DNA of 64,000 nt, taken from contig NZ_CP084560.1 in the NCBI RefSeq assembly GCF_021789175.1, positions 2,728,001 to 2,792,000 on the forward strand, read 5' to 3'. The notes beneath the pieces are model-generated. The model worked only from the letters and a program-made list of their open reading frames with translations, had not been told where the DNA came from and ran no database searches. Within the stretch, counting starts at the first letter, position 1; each line of letters opens with the position of its first letter. Both the position numbers and the translations under genes were made by a program. Of the stretch, positions 43,287 through 51,952 are shown piece after piece. The DNA comes from Arthrobacter sp. FW306-2-2C-D06B (GTDB taxonomy: Bacteria; Actinomycetota; Actinomycetes; Actinomycetales; Micrococcaceae).

Positions 43287-44028
43287 CCAAAAACCAGGCC
43301 CTGGCCTGGTTGGTCACTTCCGGGGCGTCCCGGAACTGTTCGGGCTGCGCGACCCAGCCCACACTGTTCGCGATGACCCGCTGGATCTGCGGCTGGTGGT
43401 AGACGGGGTACTCCTGGTCGCCGGGGCTGAAGTAGAAGATCCGCCCTTTGCCGCGGGAGAACGTCACGCCGGAGCGGAACACCTCTCCGCCTTCGAAGGA
43501 GCTGATGAAGATCAGGTCATCCGGCTCCGGGATGTCGAAGAGTTCGCCGTACATCTCCTGTTTGGGGATCAGGATGGGGCTCTCGACCCCGGCGGCGATG
43601 GGGTGCGATGGCTTGACAGTCCACACGAGCTCGCGTTCGCCGTCGTTGCGCCACTTGAGCGAGCAGGTAGTGCCCAGCAGCCGGGTGAAGATCTTCGCGA
43701 AATGCCCTGAGTGCAGCACCACGAGGCCCATTCCGCCGAGGACGTGTCGCTGGACGCGTTCCACTACTTCATCGCTCACTTCGTGGTGCGCGATGTGCCC
43801 CCACCAGAGCAGGACGTCGGTGGCCGCAAGGGTTTCCTCGTCCAGCCCGTGTTCGGGATCGGCGAGCGTCGCCGTCGTGATTTCAGCATCCGGGTAGAAG
43901 CCCCGCAAGCCCGCCGCGATGGCACCATGGATTCCGTCCGGGTACATTTCCGCCATGGTCTCCGGTTTGTTGCGGGCCTCGTGGACGGCTTCGTTCCAGA
44001 CGACGATCTTCAGTTTCTTGTCAGTCAT
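43279..44028 (-). CDS. ThuA-like trehalose-utilisation-family protein
   Basis: A 249-residue protein of the ThuA family (class I glutamine amidotransferase-like fold). Family marks are [39 protein letters not shown] (the His in SGHF replaces the amidotransferase Cys) and HPIAAGV. ThuA proteins act with sugar dehydrogenases in trehalose and related disaccharide use. It overlaps the upstream Gfo/Idh/MocA gene by one base (ATGA arrangement), so the pair is one operon. Confidence 0.88.
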   Translation of the reverse strand: MTDKKLKIVVWNEAVHEARNKPETMAEMYPDGIHGAIAAGLRGFYPDAEITTATLADPEHGLDEETLAATDVLLWWGHIAHHEVSDEVVERVQRHVLGGMGLVVLHSGHFAKIFTRLLGTTCSLKWRNDGERELVWTVKPSHPIAAGVESPILIPKQEMYGELFDIPEPDDLIFISSFEGGEVFRSGVTFSRGKGRIFYFSPGDQEYPVYHQPQIQRVIANSVGWVAQPEQFRDAPEVTNQARAWFLAT

Positions 44029-45131
44029 CAGAGCACCACTTCGCGTTGTTCGAGGGCGGACTTGTAGCAGGCATCAAGGATGAGGGCGCGGCTCAGGGCG
44101 AGCGAACCGTCGTGTTGTCCCCAGACGCTCTCCCCGCCGCGGACGGCGGCGATGAAGTCGTCGACGACGGCCTGGTGGGCAAGGCCTGGAATCGCTTCGG
44201 GCTCGTAGTCGGCGTTCTCGCCGTCCTTCTCCGTGAAGATCCTCAGGCTGCCGACCGGTTGCAGCGGAGCCCCGACGGCGCGGAGTTCGGCACCGCCGTC
44301 GGTCCCGTAGACGGTGAAGTCGAGCAGGTCGTCCACCTCGCGGTAGCTCGCCCAGCCCGCTTCGAGGATCAGGGTGCCGCCGCCTTCGAGCCGGATGAAA
44401 GCAGTGGCGAAGTCCTCTACTTCGAACTTGTGGCTCGCAGGTCCCGCGGTGTAGCGGGCGTTGCCGCCTCGGCCCTGCGGACCCAGCTCCGAGTGGGTCT
44501 GCGCCGAGACGGACAGGACCTTGGGCTCGCCCAACAAGTGGAGCGAGTAGTCCAGCACGTGGACTCCAATGTCAGCAAGCGGACCGCCGCCCGCCAGCTC
44601 CGGATTGGTGAACCAGCTGCCCAGGGTCGGGATGCCGGCGCGGCGCAGCCAGGAACCCTTTGCGTAGTACGGACGTCCGAGTCCGCCGTCGTCGATGATG
44701 CTCTTGAGCTTTTGAATGTCGCCACGGCGGCGGTGGTTGAAGGCAACCTCCAGGACCCGGCCGGCCTTCCGGGCCGCCGCGACCATGGCGCGTCCTTCGT
44801 CGCCGTTGCGTGCCAGTGGCTTTTCGCTCAGCACGTGCAGTCCACGCTCCAGGGCCGCTATGGAAATCGGAGCGTGCAGGAAGGTCGGAACGGCGACGCT
44901 GATCGCATCCAAACCTTCCAGACCGATCATGTCTTCCCAGCGTGCGAAAGCATGCGGGATGCCGTATTCCTGCTTCATCTGGGCGAGGAGGTCTTCTTCC
45001 ATCCCGGCGACGGCGACGATATCCACCCCTTCGATCGCGTTGTAAGCCTTAAGGTGCTGTTGGCCAGCCCATCCGATGCCCACAACGCCCACTTTGAGGC
45101 GTGCTGACGTTGCTTGTTGCTGAATGCCCAC
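44028..45131 (-). CDS. Gfo/Idh/MocA-family sugar oxidoreductase
   Basis: A 367-residue NAD(P)-dependent oxidoreductase. The Rossmann motif is [17 protein letters not shown] near residue 14, followed by EKPLARN (catalytic Lys) and [15 protein letters not shown] (shortened) with the active-site Asp/His pair. Members oxidise sugars, inositols or glycosides; the pairing with ThuA suggests a disaccharide. The GTG start at 45131 follows AGGAATACC. A LacI-type operator candidate lies about 80 bases upstream. Confidence 0.9.
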   Translation of the reverse strand: MGIQQQATSARLKVGVVGIGWAGQQHLKAYNAIEGVDIVAVAGMEEDLLAQMKQEYGIPHAFARWEDMIGLEGLDAISVAVPTFLHAPISIAALERGLHVLSEKPLARNGDEGRAMVAAARKAGRVLEVAFNHRRRGDIQKLKSIIDDGGLGRPYYAKGSWLRRAGIPTLGSWFTNPELAGGGPLADIGVHVLDYSLHLLGEPKVLSVSAQTHSELGPQGRGGNARYTAGPASHKFEVEDFATAFIRLEGGGTLILEAGWASYREVDDLLDFTVYGTDGGAELRAVGAPLQPVGSLRIFTEKDGENADYEPEAIPGLAHQAVVDDFIAAVRGGESVWGQHDGSLALSRALILDACYKSALEQREVVL

Positions 45132-45211
45132 GGTATTCCTGTCTTTTCACGTATTCCGGGTTGGGGCCAATAAATACGCTTTCATGGGCCTCCGAACGGC
45201 GTCAATCAGTT

Positions 45212-45219
45212 AAGCGCTT
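45212..45219. promoter_or_regulatory. AAGCGCTT palindrome, LacI-type operator candidate
   Basis: AAGCGCTT within GTTAAGCGCTTCGAC, upstream of the Gfo/Idh gene. The same core occurs at 48912-48919 upstream of glgP. It resembles the centre of LacI-family operators. Confidence 0.35.
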
Positions 45220-45350
45220 CGACTTTTCGCCTTTCAGGATCCGGGGGATGCCACATCCTCATCCACCGGATCTCCAATCCCGGATCAGCGCCGGTGGCCA
45301 AAGAGCTGCCCGTGGAGCTTGTGGTCCGGGAAAGCTGCGGCTGCGGGTGA

Positions 45351-46001
45351 CTAGGAAAGCAGCATTGCCGCGATCGCCCAGACCACAGACACGACGCCGA
45401 CTGCCACACCAGGCCAGTTCCACGTGGAAGTGATGCGCCCTTCCGATGAAGGAAAGTCTCCCGCGCGGGCGACCTGCCACGCGTTGGCAATTTCGTCGCG
45501 ACCGCCTACTACTTGGGGTTGACTCAGTCGCTGGTTGTCTGGGAGCGCATTGAAGGGAAGATTCCTGAGGTTGGAAACATGGTTGAGGCCGGAGGCGACG
45601 GCGCTCGGCGTGGTGGGAGCTCCCCAACTCACATATTTCTTGCCTCCCGCCCTAATGACAACGGATTGCCGGATCTCAACGTCCTCTACCGCCGCAAAAG
45701 GTATCCGGTGGTCTCGCAGACCATTGACTACCTCAAATCCGGAGCCGTCGACACGCAGGCATGGCCTCCATTGCACGATGTAGGCACTCCAGGCAACCAA
45801 GACGACCCAGGGTGCTGCAGCCATGGTTGCCCGCGATTCTCCCGCGACCAGTAGCCAGGCCAGGAGGCAGGCCGCGAGCAACCAGAGGGCCGCGGCTACC
45901 GGGAGGGCGCTTGCCGCGCGAAAGGGTCGCGGCGATGGTGCCGCCACGGATCTCGCCGCGGGACGTAGTCCTTGGTCCTGGTTGCCCTTCGGTACCTGCA
46001 T
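45351..46001 (-). CDS. PH-domain membrane protein
   Basis: A 216-residue protein with two N-terminal membrane segments (LPVAAALWLLAACLLAWLL and a second), a soluble bacterial-PH-like domain (LRVDGSGFEVVNGLRDHRIPF, shortened) and one C-terminal segment. The ATG at 46001 has GGAGGGGGA upstream; the ATG five codons earlier does not. I see no enzyme motif. It stands alone between the Gfo/Idh gene and glgP. Confidence 0.72.
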   Translation of the reverse strand: MQVPKGNQDQGLRPAARSVAAPSPRPFRAASALPVAAALWLLAACLLAWLLVAGESRATMAAAPWVVLVAWSAYIVQWRPCLRVDGSGFEVVNGLRDHRIPFAAVEDVEIRQSVVIRAGGKKYVSWGAPTTPSAVASGLNHVSNLRNLPFNALPDNQRLSQPQVVGGRDEIANAWQVARAGDFPSSEGRITSTWNWPGVAVGVVSVVWAIAAMLLS

Positions 46002-46107
46002 TGGATCCCCCTCCATGCCACCGCTGTGTTGCCCAACTGGGAGGAGCCTACCGCAAGTTCCATTAGAAGGGTCTCTGCCATCGGGCGAGGATCCCTTTTA
46101 ACGGAAG

Positions 46108-46140
46108 GCGCCCCCGCTGCTCGAGCTGCAGCGGGGGCGC
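46108..46140 (-). terminator. Terminator downstream of glgP
   Basis: A perfect 13-bp GC-rich stem (GCGCCCCCGCTGC at 46108-46120 with its complement at 46128-46140) and a 7-base loop, seven bases past the glgP stop. The T-tract is short. Confidence 0.75.
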
Positions 46141-46146
46141 GCATTC

Positions 46147-48753
46147 TTAGGCGTTCGCGATCAGCCCCAGTTCGGCCTTCGAGGCCAGGGAGGGGTGCTT
46201 CGGGAAGACCCGGACGGTGTAGCCGAAGGATCCGGAGCGGTTGATCAGGATGGACCCGCTGAACAGGTGTCGCCCGTTGCCGAGGTCCTCCGTTTCGGTC
46301 AGCTCGACCAGGGCAACATCCTCCAGTTCGTCTCCGTCCTGGGCCCGCCCATACGCCACTTCAACCGACACGTCCTCGGGTGTGAGTTCGTGGAGGGCGA
46401 TGTAGGCGTTGACCTGGAGGGTGTCGCCGATCTGGGGTTCTTCGGAGACGCCGATGGAATCGACGTGTTCCACGATCAGCTGCGGCCAGGCGTTGCGGAC
46501 CTTGGTGGTCCAGGCCGCGAGCTCCTTCGCTTCCTTGAACGACGCGGTTCCCGCTTGCCTGCCGGCAACAGCTGCCGGGCGGTAGAGGGTGTTGACGTAG
46601 TCCTGGAGCATCCGGTCGGCCGAGACCGCCGGGCCGAGGTGGGCCAGGGTGTGCTTGATCATGGACACCCAGTGCGTCGGGACGGCTTCCGGGCCCGATT
46701 GCGAGGGCCCGGCCGCGCCGGCGTCCGCGGAGACCGTGGAGCCGTAGAAGCGCGGGGCCACCTGGGTCTCCAGGAGCTCGTAGAGCGCGGCGGCTTCGAT
46801 GTCATCGCGTTCGGTCGGGGACGCGTCGTTGTTCGCGGTCGGGATCGCCCAGCCGTTCTCGCCGTCGTACATCTCATCCCACCAGCCGTCCAGGACCGAA
46901 AGGTTCAGCGAGCCGTTGATGGCCGCTTTCATCCCGGAGGTCCCGCAGGCCTCCAGCGGCCGCAGCGGGTTGTTCAGCCAGACGTCGCAGCCCGGGAACA
47001 GGGTGCGGGCCATGGCGATGTCGTAGTTGGGCAGGAACACGATCCGGTGCCTGACGGCAGGGTCGTCGGTGAACTTCACCAGGTCCTGGATCATCTTCTT
47101 CCCGGCGTCGTCCGCGGGGTGGGACTTGCCGGCGATGACCAGCTGGATGGGGTGCTTCGGGTGCAGCAGCAGCGCCTTGAGGCGTGCCGGGTCCCGGAGC
47201 ATGAGGGTCAGGCGCTTGTAGGTCGGCACGCGCCGGGCGAAACCGATCGTGAGCACGTCCGGGTCCAGCACGGTGTCCGTCCAGCCCAGCTCCGCGTCGG
47301 CCGCCCCGCGCTTCTTCCACGAAGATCGCAGGCGCTTGCGCACGTCGTCAACCAAAGCAGAACGCAACTCGCCTCGCAGGCCCCAAAGTTCGGCATCGCT
47401 TACGTCATAGATCTTGTCCCAGCCTGTGGCATCCACGTCAGTGCTGCCGAAGTACTTTGCGGCGAGCCGGCTCATCTTCGGATCTATCCAGGTGGGTACG
47501 TGGACGCCGTTGGTGACGGAGGTGATCGGGATTTCGGAGTGGTCGAAGCCTGGCCAGAGCCCGGAGAACATCTCGCGGGAGACCACCCCGTGGAGTTTGG
47601 CCACGCCGTTGGCCCGCTGCGCCAGGCGCAGGCCCATGACGGCCATGTTGAAGACCGCGGGGTTGCCGCCCTCGTAGTTTTCCCGGCCCAGATCCAGGAC
47701 CTTCTCCACCGGGACGTCCGGGGCCAGGCCGGCGTCGAAGAAGTGCCTGATCTGCACGGCCTCGAAGCGGTCGATGCCGGCCGGCACCGGGGTGTGGGTG
47801 GTGAACACCGTGGACGCGCGTCCCGCGGCGAGGGCCTCGGGCCAGCTCAGCGGGGCCTCGGCGGACATGAGTTCCTGGATGCGTTCGATGCCCAGGAACC
47901 CGGCGTGGCCTTCGTTGGTGTGGAACACTTCCGGGGCGGGGGTGCCGGTGAGGCGCTGGTAGACGCGCAGCGCCTTCACCCCGCCCATGCCCAGCAGGAG
48001 TTCCTGCTGCAGGCGGTGGTCCCCGCCGCCGCCGTAGAGGCGGTCCGTGATCCCGCGCGCGGCGTCGTCGTTGGCCGGAACGTTCGAATCGAGCAGCAGC
48101 AGCGGCACCCGCCCGACGTCGGCCCGCCAGATGTGCGCCCGCAGCGTCCGGTCACCCGGCAGTGGAAGCGTGACGAGAGCCGGCGAACCGTCTTGCTCAC
48201 GCAGCATTGTCAGGGGCAGGCCGTCCGGGTCCAGGACAGGGTAGGTCTCCTGCTGCCAGGCGTCGCGGGACAGGGACTGCTTGAAGTAGCCCGCCTGGTA
48301 GAGCAGTCCGACGCCGATCAACGGCACGCCAAGGTCCGAAGCGGCCTTCAGGTGGTCCCCGGCCAGGATCCCCAGGCCGCCCGAATACTGCGGGAGCACC
48401 TCGGTGATGCCGAACTCGGGCGAGAAGTAAGCGATACACGCCGGAGCATCCGGACCCAGGCCCTGGTACCAGCGAGGCTCACTGAGGTACCGGTCCAGGT
48501 CAGCAGCCGCATGCTGGACGCGCTCAATGACTGCGCCATCCGCTGCGAGTTCATGCAGTTCCTCGCGGCTGACCAGGCCCAGGAAGGTCATGGGGTCATG
48601 ATTGCTTTGCTCCCAGGCCTCGGCGTTCAGCGCTGAGAACAGTTCGCGCGTCGGCAGGTGCCAAGACCAACGCAAGTTCTTCGCCAATCGTGCGAGCGGG
48701 GCGATAGCTTCCGGCAGCACCGTTCGTACCGTGAACCGTCGAATCGCTTTCAC
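46147..48753 (-). CDS. glgP: Alpha-glucan (glycogen) phosphorylase
   Basis: An 868-residue alpha-glucan phosphorylase of the type with an N-terminal DUF3417 domain (first about 120 residues, RWSWHLPTRELF). It releases glucose 1-phosphate from glycogen or maltodextrin. The PLP-binding Lys is in GTSGMKAAINGS, and NEGHAGFLGIERI, TTHTPVPAGIDRF and PNYDIAMARTLFPG are conserved. The GTG start at 48753 has GAAGGTGG upstream. The gene is monocistronic, ending in a strong hairpin, with an AAGCGCTT operator candidate about 160 bases upstream. Confidence 0.95.
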   Translation of the reverse strand: MKAIRRFTVRTVLPEAIAPLARLAKNLRWSWHLPTRELFSALNAEAWEQSNHDPMTFLGLVSREELHELAADGAVIERVQHAAADLDRYLSEPRWYQGLGPDAPACIAYFSPEFGITEVLPQYSGGLGILAGDHLKAASDLGVPLIGVGLLYQAGYFKQSLSRDAWQQETYPVLDPDGLPLTMLREQDGSPALVTLPLPGDRTLRAHIWRADVGRVPLLLLDSNVPANDDAARGITDRLYGGGGDHRLQQELLLGMGGVKALRVYQRLTGTPAPEVFHTNEGHAGFLGIERIQELMSAEAPLSWPEALAAGRASTVFTTHTPVPAGIDRFEAVQIRHFFDAGLAPDVPVEKVLDLGRENYEGGNPAVFNMAVMGLRLAQRANGVAKLHGVVSREMFSGLWPGFDHSEIPITSVTNGVHVPTWIDPKMSRLAAKYFGSTDVDATGWDKIYDVSDAELWGLRGELRSALVDDVRKRLRSSWKKRGAADAELGWTDTVLDPDVLTIGFARRVPTYKRLTLMLRDPARLKALLLHPKHPIQLVIAGKSHPADDAGKKMIQDLVKFTDDPAVRHRIVFLPNYDIAMARTLFPGCDVWLNNPLRPLEACGTSGMKAAINGSLNLSVLDGWWDEMYDGENGWAIPTANNDASPTERDDIEAAALYELLETQVAPRFYGSTVSADAGAAGPSQSGPEAVPTHWVSMIKHTLAHLGPAVSADRMLQDYVNTLYRPAAVAGRQAGTASFKEAKELAAWTTKVRNAWPQLIVEHVDSIGVSEEPQIGDTLQVNAYIALHELTPEDVSVEVAYGRAQDGDELEDVALVELTETEDLGNGRHLFSGSILINRSGSFGYTVRVFPKHPSLASKAELGLIANA

Positions 48754-49373
48754 TTCCGGCCACCTTCGAACGCGGACTGGGCCGGTTTGGTCGACGTTTC
48801 CATACGGGTTACCTCCAAGAGGTTGTTGTGATGATTGGGGAGATGTTGGCTAGGGGCGGGACCACCGCAGGGCCGGGTGGGGAGGCCTCTGCAGGCACGA
48901 CCAGAACGGGCAAGCGCTTACATGCTTTGGACGGGCATCATTGGCCCATCCTTCGCCCGGTCCTGGAACTCAGAAGCAGGCGGCGGTCTCCAGGTTCCGT
49001 CCACGCACTATTCCGGGGGCTTGACGATCCGGGAACAAGGGGACGCGGTTACTCGTGGATCCGCGGCGGAAACCGGCGAATTCCCGTTCAGGTTTGCGTG
49101 ACATCGACCGCATCGTCAATTCGGATGATTGGTACCGAATGATTCCAAGCACGACTTACTTCCTTAGTCTCCGGGAACTCTGATCGGTGACCATCCGCCA
49201 TGTTGTATCAGGAGGAATCTCATCGCCGTTCGTCGACGCGCCTTGTCGACGCGGGTCGATGGCTTGACAGTAGTTGGCGGCGCGACGGTGTGTCAAATGT
49301 CACAATCACGTGCGATAGGAGCGCGTAATGAATGCCTCGAATTGGCGGACTGCACCCGAACGGCGACGCGATT
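48754..49373. other. 620-bp intergenic region between glgP and the LacI gene
   Basis: I see no convincing gene here: the open frames on either strand lack protein-like character or a ribosome site. It contains AAGCGCTT (48912-48919), probably part of glgP control. It also holds an inverted pair TTGACA (49264-49269) and TGTCAA (49291-49296) and a repeated GTCGACGCG (49232-49256 area). No RNA gene was recognised. Confidence 0.5.
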
Positions 49374-50399
49374 CTACGGCCGGGTGGTCCGTGCCACGGC
49401 GGTGCTTCCGCGCAACGTCAGCACCGGTTCAGCGAGCCATTGCACGGCATCCGCGCTGTCACTCCTGAGGCGCCTGGTAAGGAATTCTGCAGCCTCACGA
49501 CCCATGGCGCCCGGTTCGGCGGACGCCGTCGTAAGGGCGGGCATGAAGCGCTCCGCGGAGCCGGCACTGGTGTTAATGGCGACAATGGAGAGAGACTCGG
49601 GGACTCGCCAACCGTGGGCTGTCGCCGCACCCAGAAGGCCGGCAGTAGCCGCTTCGTTGATCATCACAAGCCCGGTTGTTTCCGGAGATTCTTCCAGGAT
49701 CTGTCCGAACACCTCACGACCGCCGGCAAGTGAGCTCGTGGCCGGGTACAGCCGAGCGCTGATCCGGTGCCTCGACGCGGCAGCTGCCACGGCATCCCAG
49801 GATCGCACCATCGGGCCGTATCCGGTGTCCAGGGACTTACGCGAATGCGTCACAAGGCCGATCTCCGTGTGCCCCAGGCTGACGAGGTGCGACACCGCCA
49901 GCTCCCCCATCGCTTCGAAATCTGCGTCCACGAATGTCAGGCCATTAGCATCCTTTGGCCGTCCGATCGTGACGAAGGGAACACCCGTTTCCAACAGGAC
50001 AGGAATCCGTTCGTCGACTGACCTGACTTCCATCAGGAGGATTCCATCTACGAGGCCTTGGGCCACGATCCGCTGCATCTCGCCCAAGTCGTCGGGGTCC
50101 ATCGGCCACAGAAGGAGGTGGTAACCGTCAGCGCGCGCTTGCTCGGCAGCACCTTGGACGTACTCGAATTCCGTGGTGTTCATGCCTTGCTCCCCGACCG
50201 GAAAAATCACGGAAACGATGCCGGTCCGTTTGCCGGCTAAACCCTGGGCGAGCAGGTTCGGCGTATAGCCAAGGTCGGACATGGCCTTCAGGATGCGCTC
50301 CCGCGTTTCGGGTGCAATCGGCCGGACCCCGCTGAGGGCATAGGACACCGTGCTCCTGGAAACGCCGGCTACCCGCGCAACATCGGCCATAGTTACCAA
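49374..50399 (-). CDS. LacI-family transcriptional regulator
   Basis: A 341-residue LacI regulator. The helix-turn-helix is TMADVARVAGVSRSTVSYAL at the N-terminus, the hinge helix is near LLAQGLAGKRTG, and the periplasmic-binding-like core holds the effector site. The TTG at 50399 has AGGGGGA six bases upstream and is preferred; an ATG three codons in (50390) is possible. A palindrome at 50485-50498 suits autoregulation. It could control glgP, the ABC operon to its right, or a distant sugar locus; no neighbour decides. Confidence 0.88.
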   Translation of the reverse strand: MVTMADVARVAGVSRSTVSYALSGVRPIAPETRERILKAMSDLGYTPNLLAQGLAGKRTGIVSVIFPVGEQGMNTTEFEYVQGAAEQARADGYHLLLWPMDPDDLGEMQRIVAQGLVDGILLMEVRSVDERIPVLLETGVPFVTIGRPKDANGLTFVDADFEAMGELAVSHLVSLGHTEIGLVTHSRKSLDTGYGPMVRSWDAVAAAASRHRISARLYPATSSLAGGREVFGQILEESPETTGLVMINEAATAGLLGAATAHGWRVPESLSIVAINTSAGSAERFMPALTTASAEPGAMGREAAEFLTRRLRSDSADAVQWLAEPVLTLRGSTAVARTTRP

Positions 50400-50484
50400 G
50401 GAGTATCCCCCTGCATTGTCGGTGACTGGTCGGCGGTGGGCTCGCGATTGACCGCAATCCGCCGGACGGTAATGCCTCATAGTA

Positions 50485-50498
50485 AACCGTAATCGGTT
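50485..50498. promoter_or_regulatory. AACCG-N4-CGGTT palindrome upstream of the LacI gene
   Basis: AACCG and CGGTT flank TAAT, 86 bases before the LacI start. The form and position suit an autoregulatory LacI operator. The surrounding gap (50400-50776) otherwise holds only the hairpin at 50601-50640. Confidence 0.45.
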
Positions 50499-50600
50499 GG
50501 CAAAGTGTTGAAGGCATGCTGAGCCCATTGTTCTTTCGGTGTCAGACACGGCGCCTTAGAGCGCGGGACCGGCCGAGCATGTCCCACATCGAACGCCAAG

Positions 50601-50640
50601 CGACAGCGTGTCCGAGTTCTTGCAACCGGACACGCTGTCG
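50601..50640 (-). terminator. Terminator downstream of the ferric-type ABC operon
   Basis: A perfect 14-bp stem (CGACAGCGTGTCCG at 50601-50614 and its complement at 50627-50640) with a 12-base loop, about 140 bases past the ATPase stop codon. There is no clear T-tract. Confidence 0.6.
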
Positions 50641-50776
50641 GGACTGCCCCGGATTTCGTTGACTCTGGAGGTTACCGCTCTTGGCCGTTGACCGGCCGCG
50701 GTACGGGGGCAGTATTGAGATCGAGTTGGGCGGGTGATTCGGCTCTTCTCTGATGGGGTGCTGTGGCGAGGGGTCG

Positions 50777-51952
50777 CTAGTGCCGATCGCTTGCGTCGTC
50801 CTCCCGGGGAAATGCGATTGCTGAGTCGGCCTCGATAACTACAGCGCATCGCTCGCCGCGTGCGGCGGCGAGGGGCGCTGCAACCGAGGAGAGGCTGCCG
50901 AATTGGCCGCGTACCACGTGGTCGTAGGACCGGCCGCGGTACGCCAGGTCCACTACCGTACCCTCCACGGCATTCGCTGAATCGGGAACCGCACCCGACA
51001 CGAGGGTGGTGGCGGTGGGCCGGACGAAGACCGTGACGTGCTGGCCGGGACTACCCTCATCGGCGAGACGCGCTTTGATTCGCCCGCCTGGGATGTCGAC
51101 GGCGGCGTAGCAGGTTTGCCCGATCGATTCGATGCGGGCGATGGTACCTGGAATCGTCCCGGCCAGGCCGGTGAACCGAGCCACGAACGGGCTGGCCGGA
51201 CGGGTGTAGATTTCCTCCGGCGTCCCGGTCTGGACGATCCGACCGCGGTCGAGTACGGCGACCACGTCGGCCAAGGCGAAAGCCTCGCCCTGATCGTGGG
51301 TGATGTAGACCGCCGTCGCCCCGGCCTCCCTGATGCGCACCGAGATTTCGAGCCGGAGCCGTTCGCGCAGGTCCGCATCAAGGTTGGAGAGCGGCTCGTC
51401 GAAGAGGACCAGTGACGGTGAGCCGACCATCGCACGGGCCAGGGCCACTCGCTGCTGCTGCCCGCCGGACAGTTCGTTGGGGTAGCGTTCGCCGAGGTGG
51501 CCGAGGCCCACCCTCTCGAGCATGGCAGCCACTGCCTGCGCAGCGCTCGACCGGGAGTGGCCGCTGCCGCGGCGCCGCAGCGCGTAGCCGACGTTGCCAG
51601 CAACCGTAAGGTGTGGCCACAACGCATAGTCTTGGAAAACCATGCCTAGGTTGCGCTTTTCGGGTGGGACGCTGCGGGTCGCGGAGCTTACTTCCCCACC
51701 CCGCAGCTCGATGCGACCGCCGTCGACTCGCTCGATGCCGGCGATTGACCGCAGTAGAGTCGTCTTCCCCGAGCCGGACGGCCCGAGGAGCACAGTGAAC
51801 GAGCCGGGCGGCACGTGCAGACTGATATCGTCGAGCGCGCGGACCGTGCCATACCGTTTGGAAACCCGAGCGCATGAGATCTCCGCTCCGCGTCCCCCAC
51901 TCGCTCCGCGTCCGGCGTCGGGTTCAGCCAGCCGGGTTGTAAAGGCGGTCAT
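50777..51952 (-). CDS. Fe3+/spermidine-type ABC transporter ATPase
   Basis: A 391-residue ABC ATPase of the FbpC/PotA type. Walker A is LGPSGSGKTTLLRSIAG, the Q-loop VFQDYALWPHLTV, the signature LSGGQQQR, Walker B VLFDEPLSNLDA and the H-loop YITHDQGEAFAL. A C-terminal TOBE-like region follows (from about residue 290). The ATG at 51952 has GGGAGG upstream and overlaps the permease stop by four bases. It is the last gene of a three-gene importer operon. Confidence 0.92.
   Translation of the reverse strand: MTAFTTRLAEPDAGRGASGGRGAEISCARVSKRYGTVRALDDISLHVPPGSFTVLLGPSGSGKTTLLRSIAGIERVDGGRIELRGGEVSSATRSVPPEKRNLGMVFQDYALWPHLTVAGNVGYALRRRGSGHSRSSAAQAVAAMLERVGLGHLGERYPNELSGGQQQRVALARAMVGSPSLVLFDEPLSNLDADLRERLRLEISVRIREAGATAVYITHDQGEAFALADVVAVLDRGRIVQTGTPEEIYTRPASPFVARFTGLAGTIPGTIARIESIGQTCYAAVDIPGGRIKARLADEGSPGQHVTVFVRPTATTLVSGAVPDSANAVEGTVVDLAYRGRSYDHVVRGQFGSLSSVAAPLAAARGERCAVVIEADSAIAFPREDDASDRH

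Noticed and set aside
46195..48636. An 813-codon open frame on the plus strand antisense to glgP
   Set aside because: It mirrors the codon bias of glgP, has no family motif, and lacks a ribosome site. High GC content makes such shadows common.
48754..49373. Genes in the 620-base gap upstream of glgP
   Set aside because: Open frames are short, without family character or a ribosome site.
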